From positions 65,047,379 through 65,111,378 of the forward strand of contig OZ020615.1 of the NCBI GenBank assembly GCA_963971575.1: a stretch of 64,000 nt of DNA, read 5' to 3'. The first letter of the stretch is position 1. The number at the start of each line of letters is the position of its first letter. The notes under the pieces were generated by a model that did not search any database, was not told where the DNA came from, and saw only the letters and a list, made by a program, of their open reading frames with translations. The stretch comes from Liopterus haemorrhoidalis. Its lineage: Eukaryota > Arthropoda > Insecta > Coleoptera > Dytiscidae. This document shows, piece by piece, positions 28,801 through 36,997 of the stretch. The position numbers and the translations under genes were made by a program.

Positions 28801-31800
28801 AAGAAGTACACATAGAGATGATGATGTTTTAAGACAACTTCATACAACTCAAAGAGAACGGAGTGAACTTAGAGGCAAAGTTGATTCGTTACAAGGAAAA
28901 GTAAGTTTTTTTTTATTACATAATTTTACATATACTTCAGATATAAGTTATTAGTACCCGAGAAAATTATTATTTATTTAATTTATGCATTTTAAAAAAC
29001 AAATAGAAAAACTAAAACTAAAAAAAAAAAAAAAAATATAATTGTTAAATTCATTTTTTTAATACAAATTACAAAAAAAGTCTGTTCCAAACGGTTAAGC
29101 GGAACTAGATTTTGCTATCTAGTTACTTTCATCGTTTAAATCGTGCCTTTCGGCCGTTTTGTTTAAGCTTTGTAAATCATACTTACAATAAACATTTTTT
29201 GGTTAAGGTTAATATCATTTTAAAATGTCATTTTCTTTATATTTTGATTTTTTGTGTCATTCTTAATACAAATTTCCCATTTATTTATTTTTTTGTCATT
29301 AAAATATCTAAAAAAAATATTTAATTTTGACATTGTTTCCATGTCATTCGTTTCCATGGTTTCATTGTTGGAATTTTAAATTTTGACATCCCAACGTGAA
29401 AAATGAAACAACCCAAGCAAGGTCCCTTCTCGTGACAACCTAAAAGAACTAAATTCCCATTTAGTTCCGCTTAACCGTTTGGAACAGACTGTAAAGACTG
29501 TTCCAAAGGCTTTTCGGCCGTTTTGTTTAAGCTTTGTAAATCATACTTACAATAAACATTTTTTGGTTAAGCTTAATATCATTTTAAAATGTCATTTTCT
29601 TTATATTATGATTTTTTGTGTCATTCTTAATACAAATTTCCCATTTATTTATTTTTTTGTCATTAAAATACGTAAAAAAAATGACATATGTCATTCGTTT
29701 CCATGGTTTCATTGTTGAAATTTTAAATTTTGACATTTCAACGTGAAAAATTAAATAACCCAAGCAAGGTCCCTTCTCGTGACAACCTAAAAGAACGAAA
29801 TTCCCATTTAGTTCCGCTTAACCGTTTGGAACAGACTGTATATACAATAAATAATTATAATTTGTAATAAATAAAAATTTCCAATCACAGATAATGAACT
29901 TATACAAAGCGATCATTAAATCTTGAACGTTATGCAATGCTTAGAAACATTTATTTATCAAACTAATTTCCAAGGACATGTACACATAGGCGTACTATCT
30001 ATTTTTGTTACCTTATACGAATTGATTATTAAATGAACACTATTTTTCTCTACACGCCAATGAGTTGATAACAGATATTAAGTTAGTAACACATATTTTC
30101 GTTGTTCCTCGGGTAAGTTCGGACAAATGAAGTAATCTGATTGGTTCTTTGTTAAATTGGGATTTTCAGCTGTAGATTAGAACACAGTTTTGATATTTTT
30201 AAACTCATTGTTTACTGTTATGTAACGGTCAAGAAATAATGATCGCTCGGTATTATTAAAAGGAACATTATTAAAATCACAGTATTATTTTAAATGAATT
30301 TAAAATTTATTCATTGAAATCAGGGCTTCGAACCGGAACTGAACCGACAACCGAAAAAAAAAGTTATTTTTGTCGGAACGAAAACCGGAACTGAACCGAA
30401 AAAAAATATCGGTTTATTTCGGTTCAGATAACGTTTATGTGAGAGAATATAAAATACATTTTATTTAAGATTATTTTTTAAACTGATGAGCAGAAAAAAA
30501 TCGTAATTCGTAATTTGTTAACTGATAATTTAAAAAATGCGCTTCTATTATTTCGGGGGAGGGGGGTTGAACGCCCAGAATTCCCTCCTGGCAGTGACCT
30601 TGGTAATATTATCACAGAATAAGGAATAAAATGTTCTTCTAAATTATAGTAGAAAATAAATTTCTAATATATATAAAAGCATTTAAAAATTTATCACTCG
30701 GAACTGAACCGAAAACCGAAAAAAACCGTTATTTTTGCTGGAACAAAAACCGGAACCGAACCGATATATATTTTTTTAATTGAACCGGAACGAAAACCGA
30801 AACGAAAAAAATAACGGTTCGAAGCCCTGATTAAAATTACTCAGTAGATAACATTTTATATTTTTCCGAACTATGGATCTTTTTGAGTAGTCTTTTTTGC
30901 TTTGAAGCATTTTATAAAATTCCGCACAATTTTCTTCATAATTTACTTTAATCAGTAATATTGCTTTTAATGTGTCTACATCAAGTTGAATCTTGTCACT
31001 TGTCTAGAAGCTGTTCATCAAGGAAAATACCCTTTCGGTAGATTTTTTTGTAAGTTTAAGTTTTGTAAAAATAATTTTATTTGATATATATTAAAAATAA
31101 ATATTGAAAATAAGTACCTTTTCTTAAATTCGGGACAATTTGGGACAAAAAACCCAAATTCGGGACAGATATTGCCTCTGAAAAAATTCGGGACGCAAGG
31201 CGGAAATTCGGGATTGTCCCCGCCAATTCGGGACGTATGGGCACCTTAGAAAAACGTGTTATTTTATGGAATAATAAATTGACGCCATCCTTCTAAAATG
31301 TGTTAAAAAACATATCTAGATATAATATGTACAAAATTCTGAAATATATGAAAATTCACACTTGACATTAAATTGTACAATTGACATTGTTTAATTTTAA
31401 TTTATTTTAGGTTCGTCAGTTGGAGAATGAAAAAATATCTCTTGAAAGACAAGTATCTAAAGGTCCAAGAAGTAAGAGTTATGAAAGACCGGAAAAAACT
31501 GATCTTTACGAAGTGGATTCTTCGATCAAACACGACAATATTTTAGAACAAGAGAACCGGGAGTTGAGAAGTAAGATCAGACGATTGGAGAGTGACTTAA
31601 CGGAGAAGGAAGCAGAACTGCTCAGGCTACGGGCACAGAAGAGCGAACTCTCGTTCGATAGGTCCACCGACTATGAAAGTATACGGGCTGCGCAGCTACA
31701 AGCAGAGCGACTGTTGGAAGCCAGGGAACAGAGTCATCGTCAACAAGTTTTACGACTAGAAAATCAGGTAATGTGGAATTTTTGTTTAACATGTTCATTG

Positions 31801-34800
31801 CCATGTTTGGCGTGGCTGTTTCAACACCAAATATTGCTTATGAAATTTCTCTATATGTTTATTTACTCTTCATTATGTTGTAAAAGTAATAAAAGTGTCT
31901 TCTTATTAAAAGCAAGGCTTCGAACCAAAACTCAACCGAAAACCGAAAAAAAACTATTTTTGTCAGAACGAAACCGGAGCTGAACCAAAAAAAAAATATC
32001 GGTTTATTTCGGTTCAGATAACGTTTTTGTGAGTGAATATAAAATACATTTTATTTAAGATTATTTTTTAAACTGATGAGTAGAAAAAAATTGTAATTTT
32101 TTTAACTGATAAGTAAAAAAAAATTCGCCTCTATTATTTCGGGGAGGGTTGTACGCCAAATTCCAACCGCAGGTACCTATCTTTTTTAGTTTTTGAAATA
32201 TATATACATATTTTTTTTTATTTATTTTTTTTTGAAAAAAAAAAAGTTTTCTGAATACTGTCCAAAATATGGCCGTTAGGTAATTTTGGGGTGAGGATTA
32301 ATAAAAAAATATTTTAATAAATCAAGAGGCCTTATTTACTCAAAAACAGTTGGCCGAAATCCAAAATGAACCTTATTTTTGTGATCTACGGCCCAAAGTG
32401 TATCAATTTTGAGAAAAATCCGAAATATTTTTTTTTGTAAAAATTCGAGATTTCTTATCGAAGGGGTCAAAATTTTTCAAAAATTTTTTTTGTTTAAAAT
32501 ATGTTTTAAAATGTGCCTTTACCATATATCGGACCTTAAAACTTCAAAAATTCCAACCGCAGGTCCCTATCTCTTTTAGTTTTTGAAATACATGTTCATA
32601 TACTCTCTGTTCATTTTTTTGAAAAAAAAAAGTTTTCCTAATACAGTCCAAAATATGGCCGTTAGGTAATTTTGGGGTGAGGATTAATAAAAAAATATTT
32701 AAAAAAATCAAGAGGCCTTAGTTTTTGAGTTATAGTCAATTTTAGGTACTATTTTCCGATATAGTCAATTTTAGGTACTTTTTTTCCGATTTACTCAAAA
32801 ACAGTTGGCCGAAATCCAAAATGAACCTTATTTTTGTGATCTACGGCCCAATGTGTATCAATTTTGAGTAAAATCCGAAATATTTTTTTTTGTAAAAATT
32901 CGAGATTTCTTATCGAAGGGGTCCCCCTTACGATTTTTCGATCTTTTGCCATTTTTAAGGGTTTTGTTTAATGATACATGCTTTTGTATAAGTTTGGTTA
33001 TTAAGGCCCCAATTTTTTTCGACTAAAATGGACTTGAGGAACTCAAAAATTTAAACCAGAGGTCCCTATCTTTTACCGTTATTGAGATATAATTTTTTGA
33101 AAAATTAAATTTTATTACAAAAATTTCAAAATTTTTCAAAAATTTTTTTTGTTTAAAATATGTTTTAAAATGTGCCTTTACCATATATCGGACCTTAAAA
33201 CTTCAAAAATTCCAACCGCAGGTCCCTATCTCTTTTAGTTTTTGAAATACATGTTCATATACTCTCTGTTCATTTTTTTGAAAAAAAAAAGTTTTCCTAA
33301 TACAGTCCAAAATATGGCCGTTAGGTAATTTTGGGGTGAGGATTAATAAAAAAATATTTAAAAAAATCAAGAGGCCTTAGTTTTTGAGTTATAGTCAATT
33401 TTAGGTACTATTTTCCGATATAGTCAATTTTAGGTACTTTTTTTCATATTTACTCAAAAACAGTTGGCCGAAATCCAAAATGAACCTTATTTTTGTGATC
33501 TACGGCCCAATGTGTATCAATTTTGAGAAAAATCCGAAATATTTTTTTTTGTAAAAATTCGAGATTTCTTATCGAAGGGGTCCCCCTTACGATTTTTCGA
33601 TTTTTTGCCATTTTTAAGGGTTTTGTTTAATGATACATGCTTTTGTATAAGTTTGGTTATTAAGGCCCCAATTTTTTTCGACTAAAATGGACTTGAGGAA
33701 CTCAAAAATTTAAACCAGAGGTCCCTATCTTTTACGATTATTGAGATATAATTTTTTGAAAAATTAAATTTTATTACAAAAATATCAAAATTTTTCAAAC
33801 ATTTTTTTTGTTTAAAATATGTTTTAAAATGTGCCTTTACCATATATCGGACCTTAAAACTTCAAAAATTCCAACCGCAGGTCCCTATCTCTTTTAGTTT
33901 TTGAAATACATGTTCATATACTCTCTGTTCATTTTTTTGAAAAAAAAAAGTTTTCCTAATACAGTCCAAAATATGGCCGTTAGGTAATTTTGGGGTGAGG
34001 ATTAATAAAAAAATATTTAAAAAAATCAAGAGGCCTTAGTTTTTGAGTTATAGTCAATTTTAGGTACTATTTTCCGATATAGTCAATTTTAGGTACTTTT
34101 TTTCATATTTACTCAAAAACAGTTGGCCGAAATCCAAAATGAACCTTATTTTTGTGATCTACGGCCCAATGTGTATCAATTTTGAGAAAAATCCGAAATA
34201 TTTTTTTTTGTAAAAATTCGAGATTTCTTATCGAAGGGGTCCCCCTTACGATTTTTCGATTTTTTGCCATTTTTAAGGGTTTTGTTTAATGATACATGCT
34301 TTTGTATAAGTTTGGTTATTAAGGCCCCAATTTTTTTCGACTAAAATGGACTTGAGGAACTCAAAAATTTAAACCAGAGGTCCCTATCTTTTACGATTAT
34401 TGAGATATAATTTTTTGAAAAATTAAATTTTATTACAAAAATATCAAAATTTTTCAAAAATTTTTTTTGTTTAAAATATGTTTTAAAATGTGCCTTTACC
34501 ATATATCGGACCTTAAAACTTCAAAAATTCCAACCGCAGGTCCCTATCTCTTTTAGTTTTTGAAATACATGTTCATATACTCTCTGTTCATTTTTTTGAA
34601 AAAAAAAAGTTTTCCTAATACAGTCCAAAATATGGCCGTTAGGTAATTTTGGGGTGAGGATTAATAAAAAAATATTTAAAAAAATCAAGAGGCCTTAGTT
34701 TTTGAGTTATAGTCAATTTTAGGTACTATTTTCCGATATAGTCAATTTTAGGTACTTTTTTTCCGATTTACTCAAAAACAGTTGGCCGAAATCCAAAATG

Positions 34801-36020
34801 AACCTTATTTTTGTGATCTACGGCCCAATGTGTATCAATTTTGAGTAAAATCCGAAATATTTTTTTTTGTAAAAATTCGAGATTTCTTATCGAAGGGGTC
34901 CCCCTTACGATTTTTCGATCTTTTGCCATTTTTAAGGGTTTTGTTTAATGATACATGCTTTTGTATAAGTTTGGTTGTTAAGGCCCCAATTTTTTTCGAC
35001 TAAAATGGACTTGAGGAACTCAAAAATTTAAACCAGAGGTCCCTATCTTTTACCGTTATAGAGATATAATTTTTTGAAAAATTAAATTTTATTACAAAAA
35101 TTTCAAAATTTTTCAAAAATTTTTTTTGTTTAAAATATGTTTTAAAATGTGCCTTTACCATATATCGGACCTTAAAACTTCAAAAATTCCAACCGCAGGT
35201 CCCTATCTCTTTTAGTTTTTGAAATACATGTTCATATACTCTCTGTTCATTTTTTTGAAAAAAAAAAGTTTTCCTAATACAGTCCAAAATATGGCCGTTA
35301 GGTAATTTTGGGGTGAGGATTAATAAAAAAATATTTAAAAAAATCAAGAGGCCTTAGTTTTTGAGTTATAGTCAATTTTAGGTACTATTTTCCGATATAG
35401 TCAATTTTAGGTACTTTTTTTCAGATTTACTCAAAAACAGTTGGCCGAAATCCAAAATGAACCTTATTTTTGTGATCTACGGCCCAATGTGTATCAATTT
35501 TGAGAAAAAGCCGAAATATATTTTTTTGTAAAAATTCGCGATTTTTTTTCAAAGGGGTACCCCTTACGATTTTTTCGATTTTTTGCCATTTTTAAGGGTT
35601 TTGTTTAATGATACATGCTTTTTGTATAAGTTTGGATATTAAGGCCCCAATTTTTTTCTAGATTAAAATGGACATGAAAAAAATAACGTTTCGAAGCCCT
35701 GATTAAAAGAATATGTTCAAATCTTGTGTTAATTTCAGGTGCGGATGTTACGGGAACAACTAAACGAGGAAGTAAAACGTCGTCAGTTATATATAATGCG
35801 AACATCCCGTACTGGGCAAGAGATGCAACAACTCCGTCACGCTCTGAGTGATTCTCTGCGGGCCGTTTCCCAGGAGCCGTCCTTAGACGCTGGCATGTTG
35901 GAGCACGAGACGCGCAAGTTGGACAGCACCCTGTCCAGCAGCCTGAGCCTGCCGCCTGCCCTGGGCAGGGCCTCCACCCCCAGGTTCACGGTCAGGTCCC
36001 CAACACCGACCACCAAATAA
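1812..36020 (+). CDS. Root: Rootletin (ciliary rootlet coiled-coil protein), 18 coding exons
   Basis: Coding exons: 1812-1820, 13156-13230, 15612-16045, 16097-16619, 16948-17138, 17196-17544, 17939-18367, 18484-18651, 19471-19665, 19795-20347, 20402-20585, 20710-20885, 22305-22490, 22905-23149, 25999-26523, 27911-28900, 31411-31767, 35739-36020. All introns are GT-AG. The phases agree and the exons sum to 5,871 nt (1,956 aa plus stop), close to vertebrate rootletin at about 2,000 aa. The N-terminal block, residues about 58-115 (RLQAKVLQYKQRCSELE and the stretch before it), matches the conserved rootletin N-terminal domain. The rest is almost unbroken heptad-rich coiled coil, ending in a Pro/Ser/Thr-rich tail. 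Rootletin forms the fibrous rootlet at the basal body; in flies it is needed in ciliated sensory neurons. The start is the 9-nt exon at 1812; an internal Met (residue 33, 15624) is a less likely alternative. The introns are swollen by transposons and hold two minus-strand coding units. Confidence 0.95.
2070..2340. other. GC-rich fragment in rootletin intron 1, possible transposon relic
   Basis: GCCGGCCCAAAAATTT near 2073 and TTTCGGCCGGCTCTG near 2308 are short inverted partners; GCGCGGGGCC lies between. No protein homology seen. The remaining intron 1 stretches 3321-4245, 4903-5450, 6960-7304, 10515-10956 and 11932-13155 are AT-rich with nothing I can name. Confidence 0.35.
2447..2758. mobile_element. 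hAT-like MITE (TIR CAGTGTTTCTCAAC), exact 8-bp target duplication
   Basis: TIRs CAGTGTTTCTCAAC and GTTGAGAAACACTG with flanking exact TCCTAGAC (2439-2446, 2759-2766). An internal palindrome GGTGGTCCGCGGACCACC lies near the left end. TIR style and 8-bp duplication place it in hAT. Rootletin intron 1. No transposase. Confidence 0.9.
2946..3320. mobile_element. Foldback element with arms over 100 bp
   Basis: The left arm (ATGATGAGGAAGTAATGGG..., 2946-3060) is nearly the exact inverse of the right arm (3205-3320). The right arm carries CTGATGAAG-stem-CGAAAC, discussed under findings. Rootletin intron 1. Confidence 0.7.
4246..4616. mobile_element. MITE with CCCAGCAAACA ends
   Basis: Ends CCCAGCAAACAT and ATGTTTGCTGGG bound 371 bp with several GGGCCAGTA/TACTGGCCC internal inverted repeats. 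No clear target duplication, so superfamily is open. Confidence 0.65.
4640..4898. mobile_element. piggyBac-like MITE, TTAA target, perfect 16-bp inverted ends
   Basis: CACGTTCGCGGACAGT and its perfect inverse bound a 259-bp element flanked by TTAA (4636-4639, 4899-4902). The TTAA target is characteristic of piggyBac-type transposition. No ORF. Rootletin intron 1. Confidence 0.87.
5030..5078. repeat. Perfect 15-bp hairpin
   Basis: AATTTGGGACCTTTT (5030-5044) and its exact inverse (5064-5078) enclose a 19-nt loop. Rootletin intron 1; probably a relic of a MITE. Confidence 0.6.
5450..6323. repeat. Dispersed repeat with CAGACGGA-type microsatellite, copy 1 (interrupted by a hAT-like MITE)
   Basis: From TTACCGACCGCCAACATATG to GTGGTGGCCACAGCTGATTTTT; internal (TCTG)n tract 5585-5660 and the marker GTGTACACGTGCAGAGCAAA. 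The MITE 5934-6190 lies within. Confidence 0.75.
5934..6190. mobile_element. hAT-like MITE (TIR CAGTGGCGCA) with 8-bp target duplication
   Basis: Ends CAGTGGCGCAGTCAG and CTGAGTGCGCCACTG; flanks TTCCATAG and TTCCATGG (one mismatch). It lies in a dispersed repeat whose other copies (for example 61350) show the empty TTCCATGG site. C-rich and G-rich runs lie just inside the termini. The interior holds diverged GAGGACCTTTTTT units shared with the TAGGGTGACCA family. Confidence 0.85.
6340..6530 (+). repeat. Polypyrimidine-rich tract
   Basis: About 190 bp strongly C+T-rich on the plus strand. It stays open in all three frames because it lacks purines, but encodes only Ser/Phe/Pro/Leu runs with no sign of selection. 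Confidence 0.6.
6805..6960 (+). repeat. tRNA-derived SINE-like fragment
   Basis: A perfect B-box GGTTCGACTCC (inside GGGGTTCGACTCCCGGA, about 6865-6882) with an A-box-like GTGCCAAGCTGTG upstream. No full cloverleaf can be drawn. Rootletin intron 1. Confidence 0.5.
7410..9870. mobile_element. hAT-like element (TIR TAGGGTGACCA) with exact 8-bp target duplication, containing a truncated LINE
   Basis: Ends TAGGGTGACCATTCG... and ...ATGGTCACCCTA are inverted. Exact 8-bp duplications TTTATAGT flank it (7402-7409, 9871-9878). Both TAGGG termini and 8-bp duplications are typical of the hAT superfamily. The interior beside the right end consists of tandem units of about 40 bp (GAGGACCTTTTTTTGCTCTTCACTT-like, 9640-9840). 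A non-LTR reverse transcriptase gene interrupts it. No hAT transposase is present, so it is non-autonomous. It is itself inserted in a copy of the tRNA-like repeat element (left end at 7305). Confidence 0.85.
7696..9631 (-). CDS. 5'-truncated non-LTR retrotransposon reverse transcriptase (Jockey/CR1-like)
   Basis: About 640 codons of continuous reverse transcriptase, stop at 7696. Motifs in order: YRPIALIS, the catalytic FLDLAKAFDTVDH, GVPQGTVLGPILFLIYIND, the active-site AYADDT, and KYLGIYID. A C-terminal region of the Jockey/CR1 type (YGLIAWGG) follows. The endonuclease domain and ORF1 are missing, as expected of 5' truncation during target-primed reverse transcription. The frame continues upstream to 9759 only because the host element's A-rich repeats happen to be open, giving Lys-rich junk. 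An AT-rich, repetitive 3' tail (TTGTAT-like on the minus strand) lies at about 7570-7695. No stops or frameshifts were seen, so the insertion is young. Not mobile by itself. Confidence 0.9.
10957..11225. mobile_element. MITE with TTGAGAAGTGACA ends, TA-flanked
   Basis: TTGAGAAGTGACATT and ATTGTCAGTTCTCAA are inverted with one or two mismatches, TA on each side; about 265 bp, rootletin intron 1. Confidence 0.62.
11361..11931. repeat. Dispersed repeat with CAGACGGA microsatellite, copy 2
   Basis: Opposite orientation to copy 1: AAATCAGCTGTGGTCACCAC to GTTGGCGGTCGGTAAAAAT, with the (CAGACGGA)n tract at 11760-11805. Rootletin intron 1. Confidence 0.75.
13680..14867 (-). CDS. Secreted trypsin-like serine protease, five exons, nested in rootletin intron 2
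   Basis: Exons in order of translation: 14822-14867, 14597-14765, 14325-14460, 14134-14244, 13680-13991. Together they make 774 nt, 257 aa. A hydrophobic signal peptide (MLKLLIILFAFYG) is followed by a short propeptide and the activation site EGK|IIGG, with Lys where Arg is usual. The catalytic triad is complete: His in SAAHC, Asp in DHDYALLK, Ser in GDSGGP. The residue six before the catalytic Ser is Asp (DGCRGDSGG), which predicts cleavage after Lys or Arg. Six cysteines give the three disulfides usual in insect trypsins. Likely role: digestive or other extracellular proteolysis. The whole gene sits in reverse orientation inside rootletin intron 2. Intron 1 is only 56 bp. An AATAAA signal lies just past the stop (minus strand, 13664-13669). 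Which S1 protease it is cannot be told. Confidence 0.93.
16636..16698 (+). repeat. tRNA-like SINE head in rootletin intron 4
   Basis: A-box-like TGGCTTTGTGGTAAAAC and B-box GGTTCAAATCC (in GGGTTCAAATCCCGG) are only about 15 nt apart, too short for a working tRNA. Reads as a SINE head or tRNA relic. Confidence 0.45.
17590..17810. repeat. AGTACTT-rich degenerate repeat, rootletin intron 6
   Basis: Repeated AAGTACTT/AGTATT motifs beginning GAGCTGGGCAATACTTTAAG. The opening GCTGGGCAAT phrase is common at hAT-like ends, but no partner terminus was found. Confidence 0.4.
18957..19249. mobile_element. hAT-like MITE (CAGTGTTTCTCAAC family), rootletin intron 8
   Basis: Same termini and internal palindrome as the copy at 2447-2758. 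Flanks GTTTATAC and GTTTATGT agree at 6 of 8 positions, so it is older. Confidence 0.87.
20957..21337. repeat. Dispersed repeat with CAGACGGA microsatellite, copy 3 (internally shortened)
   Basis: CACCGACTGCCAACATATAT to GACCCACAGCTGATTTTCC, with a long (TCTGTCCG)n tract 21090-21200. Rootletin intron 12. The tract stays open in some frames but encodes only Arg/Asp/Thr/Gln or Leu/Ser/Val repeats. Confidence 0.72.
21318..21960. repeat. Dispersed AT-rich family related to the 659-bp satellite, rootletin intron 12
   Basis: Shares phrases with the satellite unit, such as GGGCTGAGGATTAA, TTTTTGAGTTAGAGCCAATTT and CTTACGTTTTTTTCGAGTTTT, at lower identity. Single diverged copy. The intron beyond it (to 22304) is AT-rich, with nothing else recognised. 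Confidence 0.6.
22504..22821 (-). CDS. Unrecognised 105-aa intronless coiled-coil ORF, antisense within rootletin intron 13
   Basis: An uninterrupted ATG-to-TAA frame of 105 codons fills most of the 414-bp rootletin intron 13 (22491-22904) on the opposite strand. The product is hydrophilic and helical-looking, with Asp/Glu/Lys-rich heptads (for example DLMNLSMGDVKRELDKAGHL), no signal peptide and no membrane segment. It was not assigned to a family. Codon use and composition look coding rather than like the surrounding AT-rich DNA. AATAAA on the minus strand (22499-22504) overlaps the stop codon, so the transcript would end within about 10-20 nt of rootletin exon 13. It is either a small nested gene or a recent retrocopy of a gene elsewhere; lack of introns fits both. 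Confidence 0.6.
   Translation of the reverse strand: MNRGDEIDNDPEMVEMLQRKPKHDFKKLLKETETRIDLMNLSMGDVKRELDKAGHLFKTMGQTFHDFNASKHKDNTGNVNLDKMKQQVNEMSKIQCNIDKAVEKL
23356..24470. mobile_element. hAT-like MITE (CAGTGTTTCTCAAC family) split by a TA-flanked element, rootletin intron 14
   Basis: Left end at 23356 and right end at 24470 (GTTGAGAAACGCTG); flanks ATTTAATC and ATTTAATT match at 7 of 8. The body is interrupted by the TA-flanked element at 23538-24341. Confidence 0.82.
23538..24341. mobile_element. TA-flanked inverted-repeat element (TGGTCTATTTCAAA family), nested copy
   Basis: Termini TGGTCTATTTCAAA and TTTGAAATAGACTA, flanked by TA on both sides as expected for a Tc1/mariner-type insertion. 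About 804 bp, no transposase seen. It lies inside the hAT-like element 23356-24470, and in the opposite orientation to the copy at 24671-25917. Confidence 0.78.
24671..25917. mobile_element. TA-flanked inverted-repeat element (TGGTCTATTTCAAA family) containing a second MITE
   Basis: Termini TGGTCTATTTCAAAGTAG and TTTGAAATAGACCA, TA on both sides. It carries the CAGTCTGTT MITE at 24821-25227. Rootletin intron 14. Confidence 0.8.
24821..25227. mobile_element. Tc1-like MITE (TIR CAGTCTGTTTCAAACG), TA duplication with empty-site proof
   Basis: Long TIRs: CAGTCTGTTTCAAACG..TTAGGCGGAACTA and its inverse, flanked by TA. In the sister host element at 41109-41927 the same point reads GGAAATATATATT without the insert, which proves boundaries and the 2-bp duplication. 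CAGT ends and TA targets are typical of Tc1-like elements. Confidence 0.87.
26725..27657. repeat. tRNA-like repeat element, copy lacking the tRNA-like segment, rootletin intron 15
   Basis: The left end has a TGTGAA/TTCACA hairpin and TTTCAGAGTTTCGCAGGTAT; the right end is TCATACCTACAAAACCCTAAAA, the imperfect inverse. (CAGA)n lies near 27590. The position that holds the tRNA-like segment in other copies is diverged or deleted here. Confidence 0.78.
29079..29491. mobile_element. Tc1-like MITE (CAGTCTGTTCCAAACGG family), first of a head-to-tail pair
   Basis: TIRs AGTCTGTTCCAAACGGTTAA and its inverse at 29460-29491. It is followed by TA and then directly by a second copy. Rootletin intron 16. 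Confidence 0.78.
29494..29838. mobile_element. Tc1-like MITE, second of the pair, with a shortened left end
   Basis: The left terminus AAGACTGTTCCAAAGGCTTTTCGG lacks part of the inner TIR. The right terminus AACCGTTTGGAACAGACTG is intact and followed by TA. The interior is nearly identical to the first copy, which suggests a local duplication or insertion into the sister end. Confidence 0.72.
30321..30829. mobile_element. hAT-like element (TIR CAGGGCTTCGAACCG), rootletin intron 16
   Basis: Perfect 15-bp TIRs CAGGGCTTCGAACCG / CGGTTCGAAGCCCTG; flanks ATTGAAAT and ATTAAAAT match at 7 of 8. The subterminal regions are repeats of GAACCGAAACCGAAAA type. No transposase. Confidence 0.85.
31125..31250. 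repeat. End fragment of a GGGACA-rich hAT-like element, rootletin intron 16
   Basis: Repeated ATTCGGGAC units end in GTATGGGCACCTTAG, resembling the TAGGGTGACCA family terminus. No left partner was seen. Confidence 0.4.
31913..35701. mobile_element. hAT-like element (CARGGCTTCGAACC) enlarged by an internal 659-bp tandem array
   Basis: Ends CAAGGCTTCGAACC and GTTTCGAAGCCCTG match the sister element at 30321-30829. Exact 8-bp duplications ATTAAAAG flank it (31905-31912, 35702-35709). It fills nearly all of rootletin intron 17 and ends 37 bp before exon 18. The interior from about 32150 to 35665 is a satellite array. Confidence 0.88.
32150..35665. repeat. 659-bp-period satellite array, about five units
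   Basis: The marker TTCCAACCGCAGGTCCCTAT starts at 32551, 33210, 33869, 34528 and 35187, exactly 659 bp apart each time. Units 1-4 are nearly identical and have no length change; the first partial unit (from 32150, with an internal deletion) and the last partial unit are more diverged. The unit is homologous to the dispersed AT-rich family listed at 21318, 51650, 54190 and 59220. Confidence 0.95.
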
Positions 36021-36997
36021 AACACTGCCACTCTGCCTTCAGAACCGTCCAGAATGAGGTAGATAATAGTATTCATGTCTACTTGGGAGAAGTACACTTA
36101 GTAAGCATCGATAATGGTGTGTAGCGGACCGCTTTAAAATGTGTTCATTTTCTAAAGAATGCCTTAATTTTCTACATATTTATATTGAGATTATTTTAAA
36201 ATATATATATTAAATATAATCGTTCACTGCCTTAAAATAACACATTGTATGCGGGATATAAATCTCAGTTGCCCAAAAAGAACAACTAGACGGCGTATTA
36301 TCAAATCAGACGGTGCAATATCTTGTTGTAAAACTGACACGCTTTGCGTTAAAACTAATCACTTCTGATCGAAAACGAAAATAAACTAATACAGTAGAAA
36401 AAACACTATCTGAAAAACAAGAATTACCACTTTTGGTCAGCCAATCATTGTATGTAAGAAACGAAAATTACCGTGTTCGATAAACGGATCGTTGTAGGAA
36501 ACAAGAATTAACTACCACGCCGCTCGATAAGTCTCCGGTCTAACTAAGAACCAGTGGCGAAGGGAGACCTCCGCTAGACTTGCCCTCCCTTAAAAAAATA
36601 ATAATAAAAAAAAATACATAAAAAAAAAATTAAATTTAAAAGAAGATTTGGGTAAATTTTCAAAAATACATCAAATTATGTCCTATACAAATTTTTGTCC
36701 AAGGCTTGGTTTACTAGTTACGAATTTTTTTTAAATTTTAATAACTTTTTTTTTCCGGTTTCGGATTTTAATAAAAAATAATAGGGGTTCTTCTCAAGTA
36801 TTAGGAGAATTTTTTAGTATCAGAACGAACTCTTTAAGTTAAACCGTTTTTGAGTTATCGTGTATACACACAGACACACACACATACGGACGGCACTTCG
36901 AAAATAGGTTTTTTGAATTCCCTGGACCATGAAACGTGGTCATCAGTCAAAATCTCGACATCGAAAATTTTCGCGATACAATACTTGCCTCTTATAT
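36021..36997. other. Rootletin 3' UTR and unassigned AT-rich sequence
   Basis: The stretch just after the stop is presumably 3' UTR; AATAAA at 36380-36385 is one candidate poly(A) signal, and one overlaps the stop itself (CCAAATAAAAC). Beyond about 36545 (CAGTGGCGAAGGGAG) the sequence looks like degenerate transposon. 37401-38371 likewise shows nothing I can name. Confidence 0.4.
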
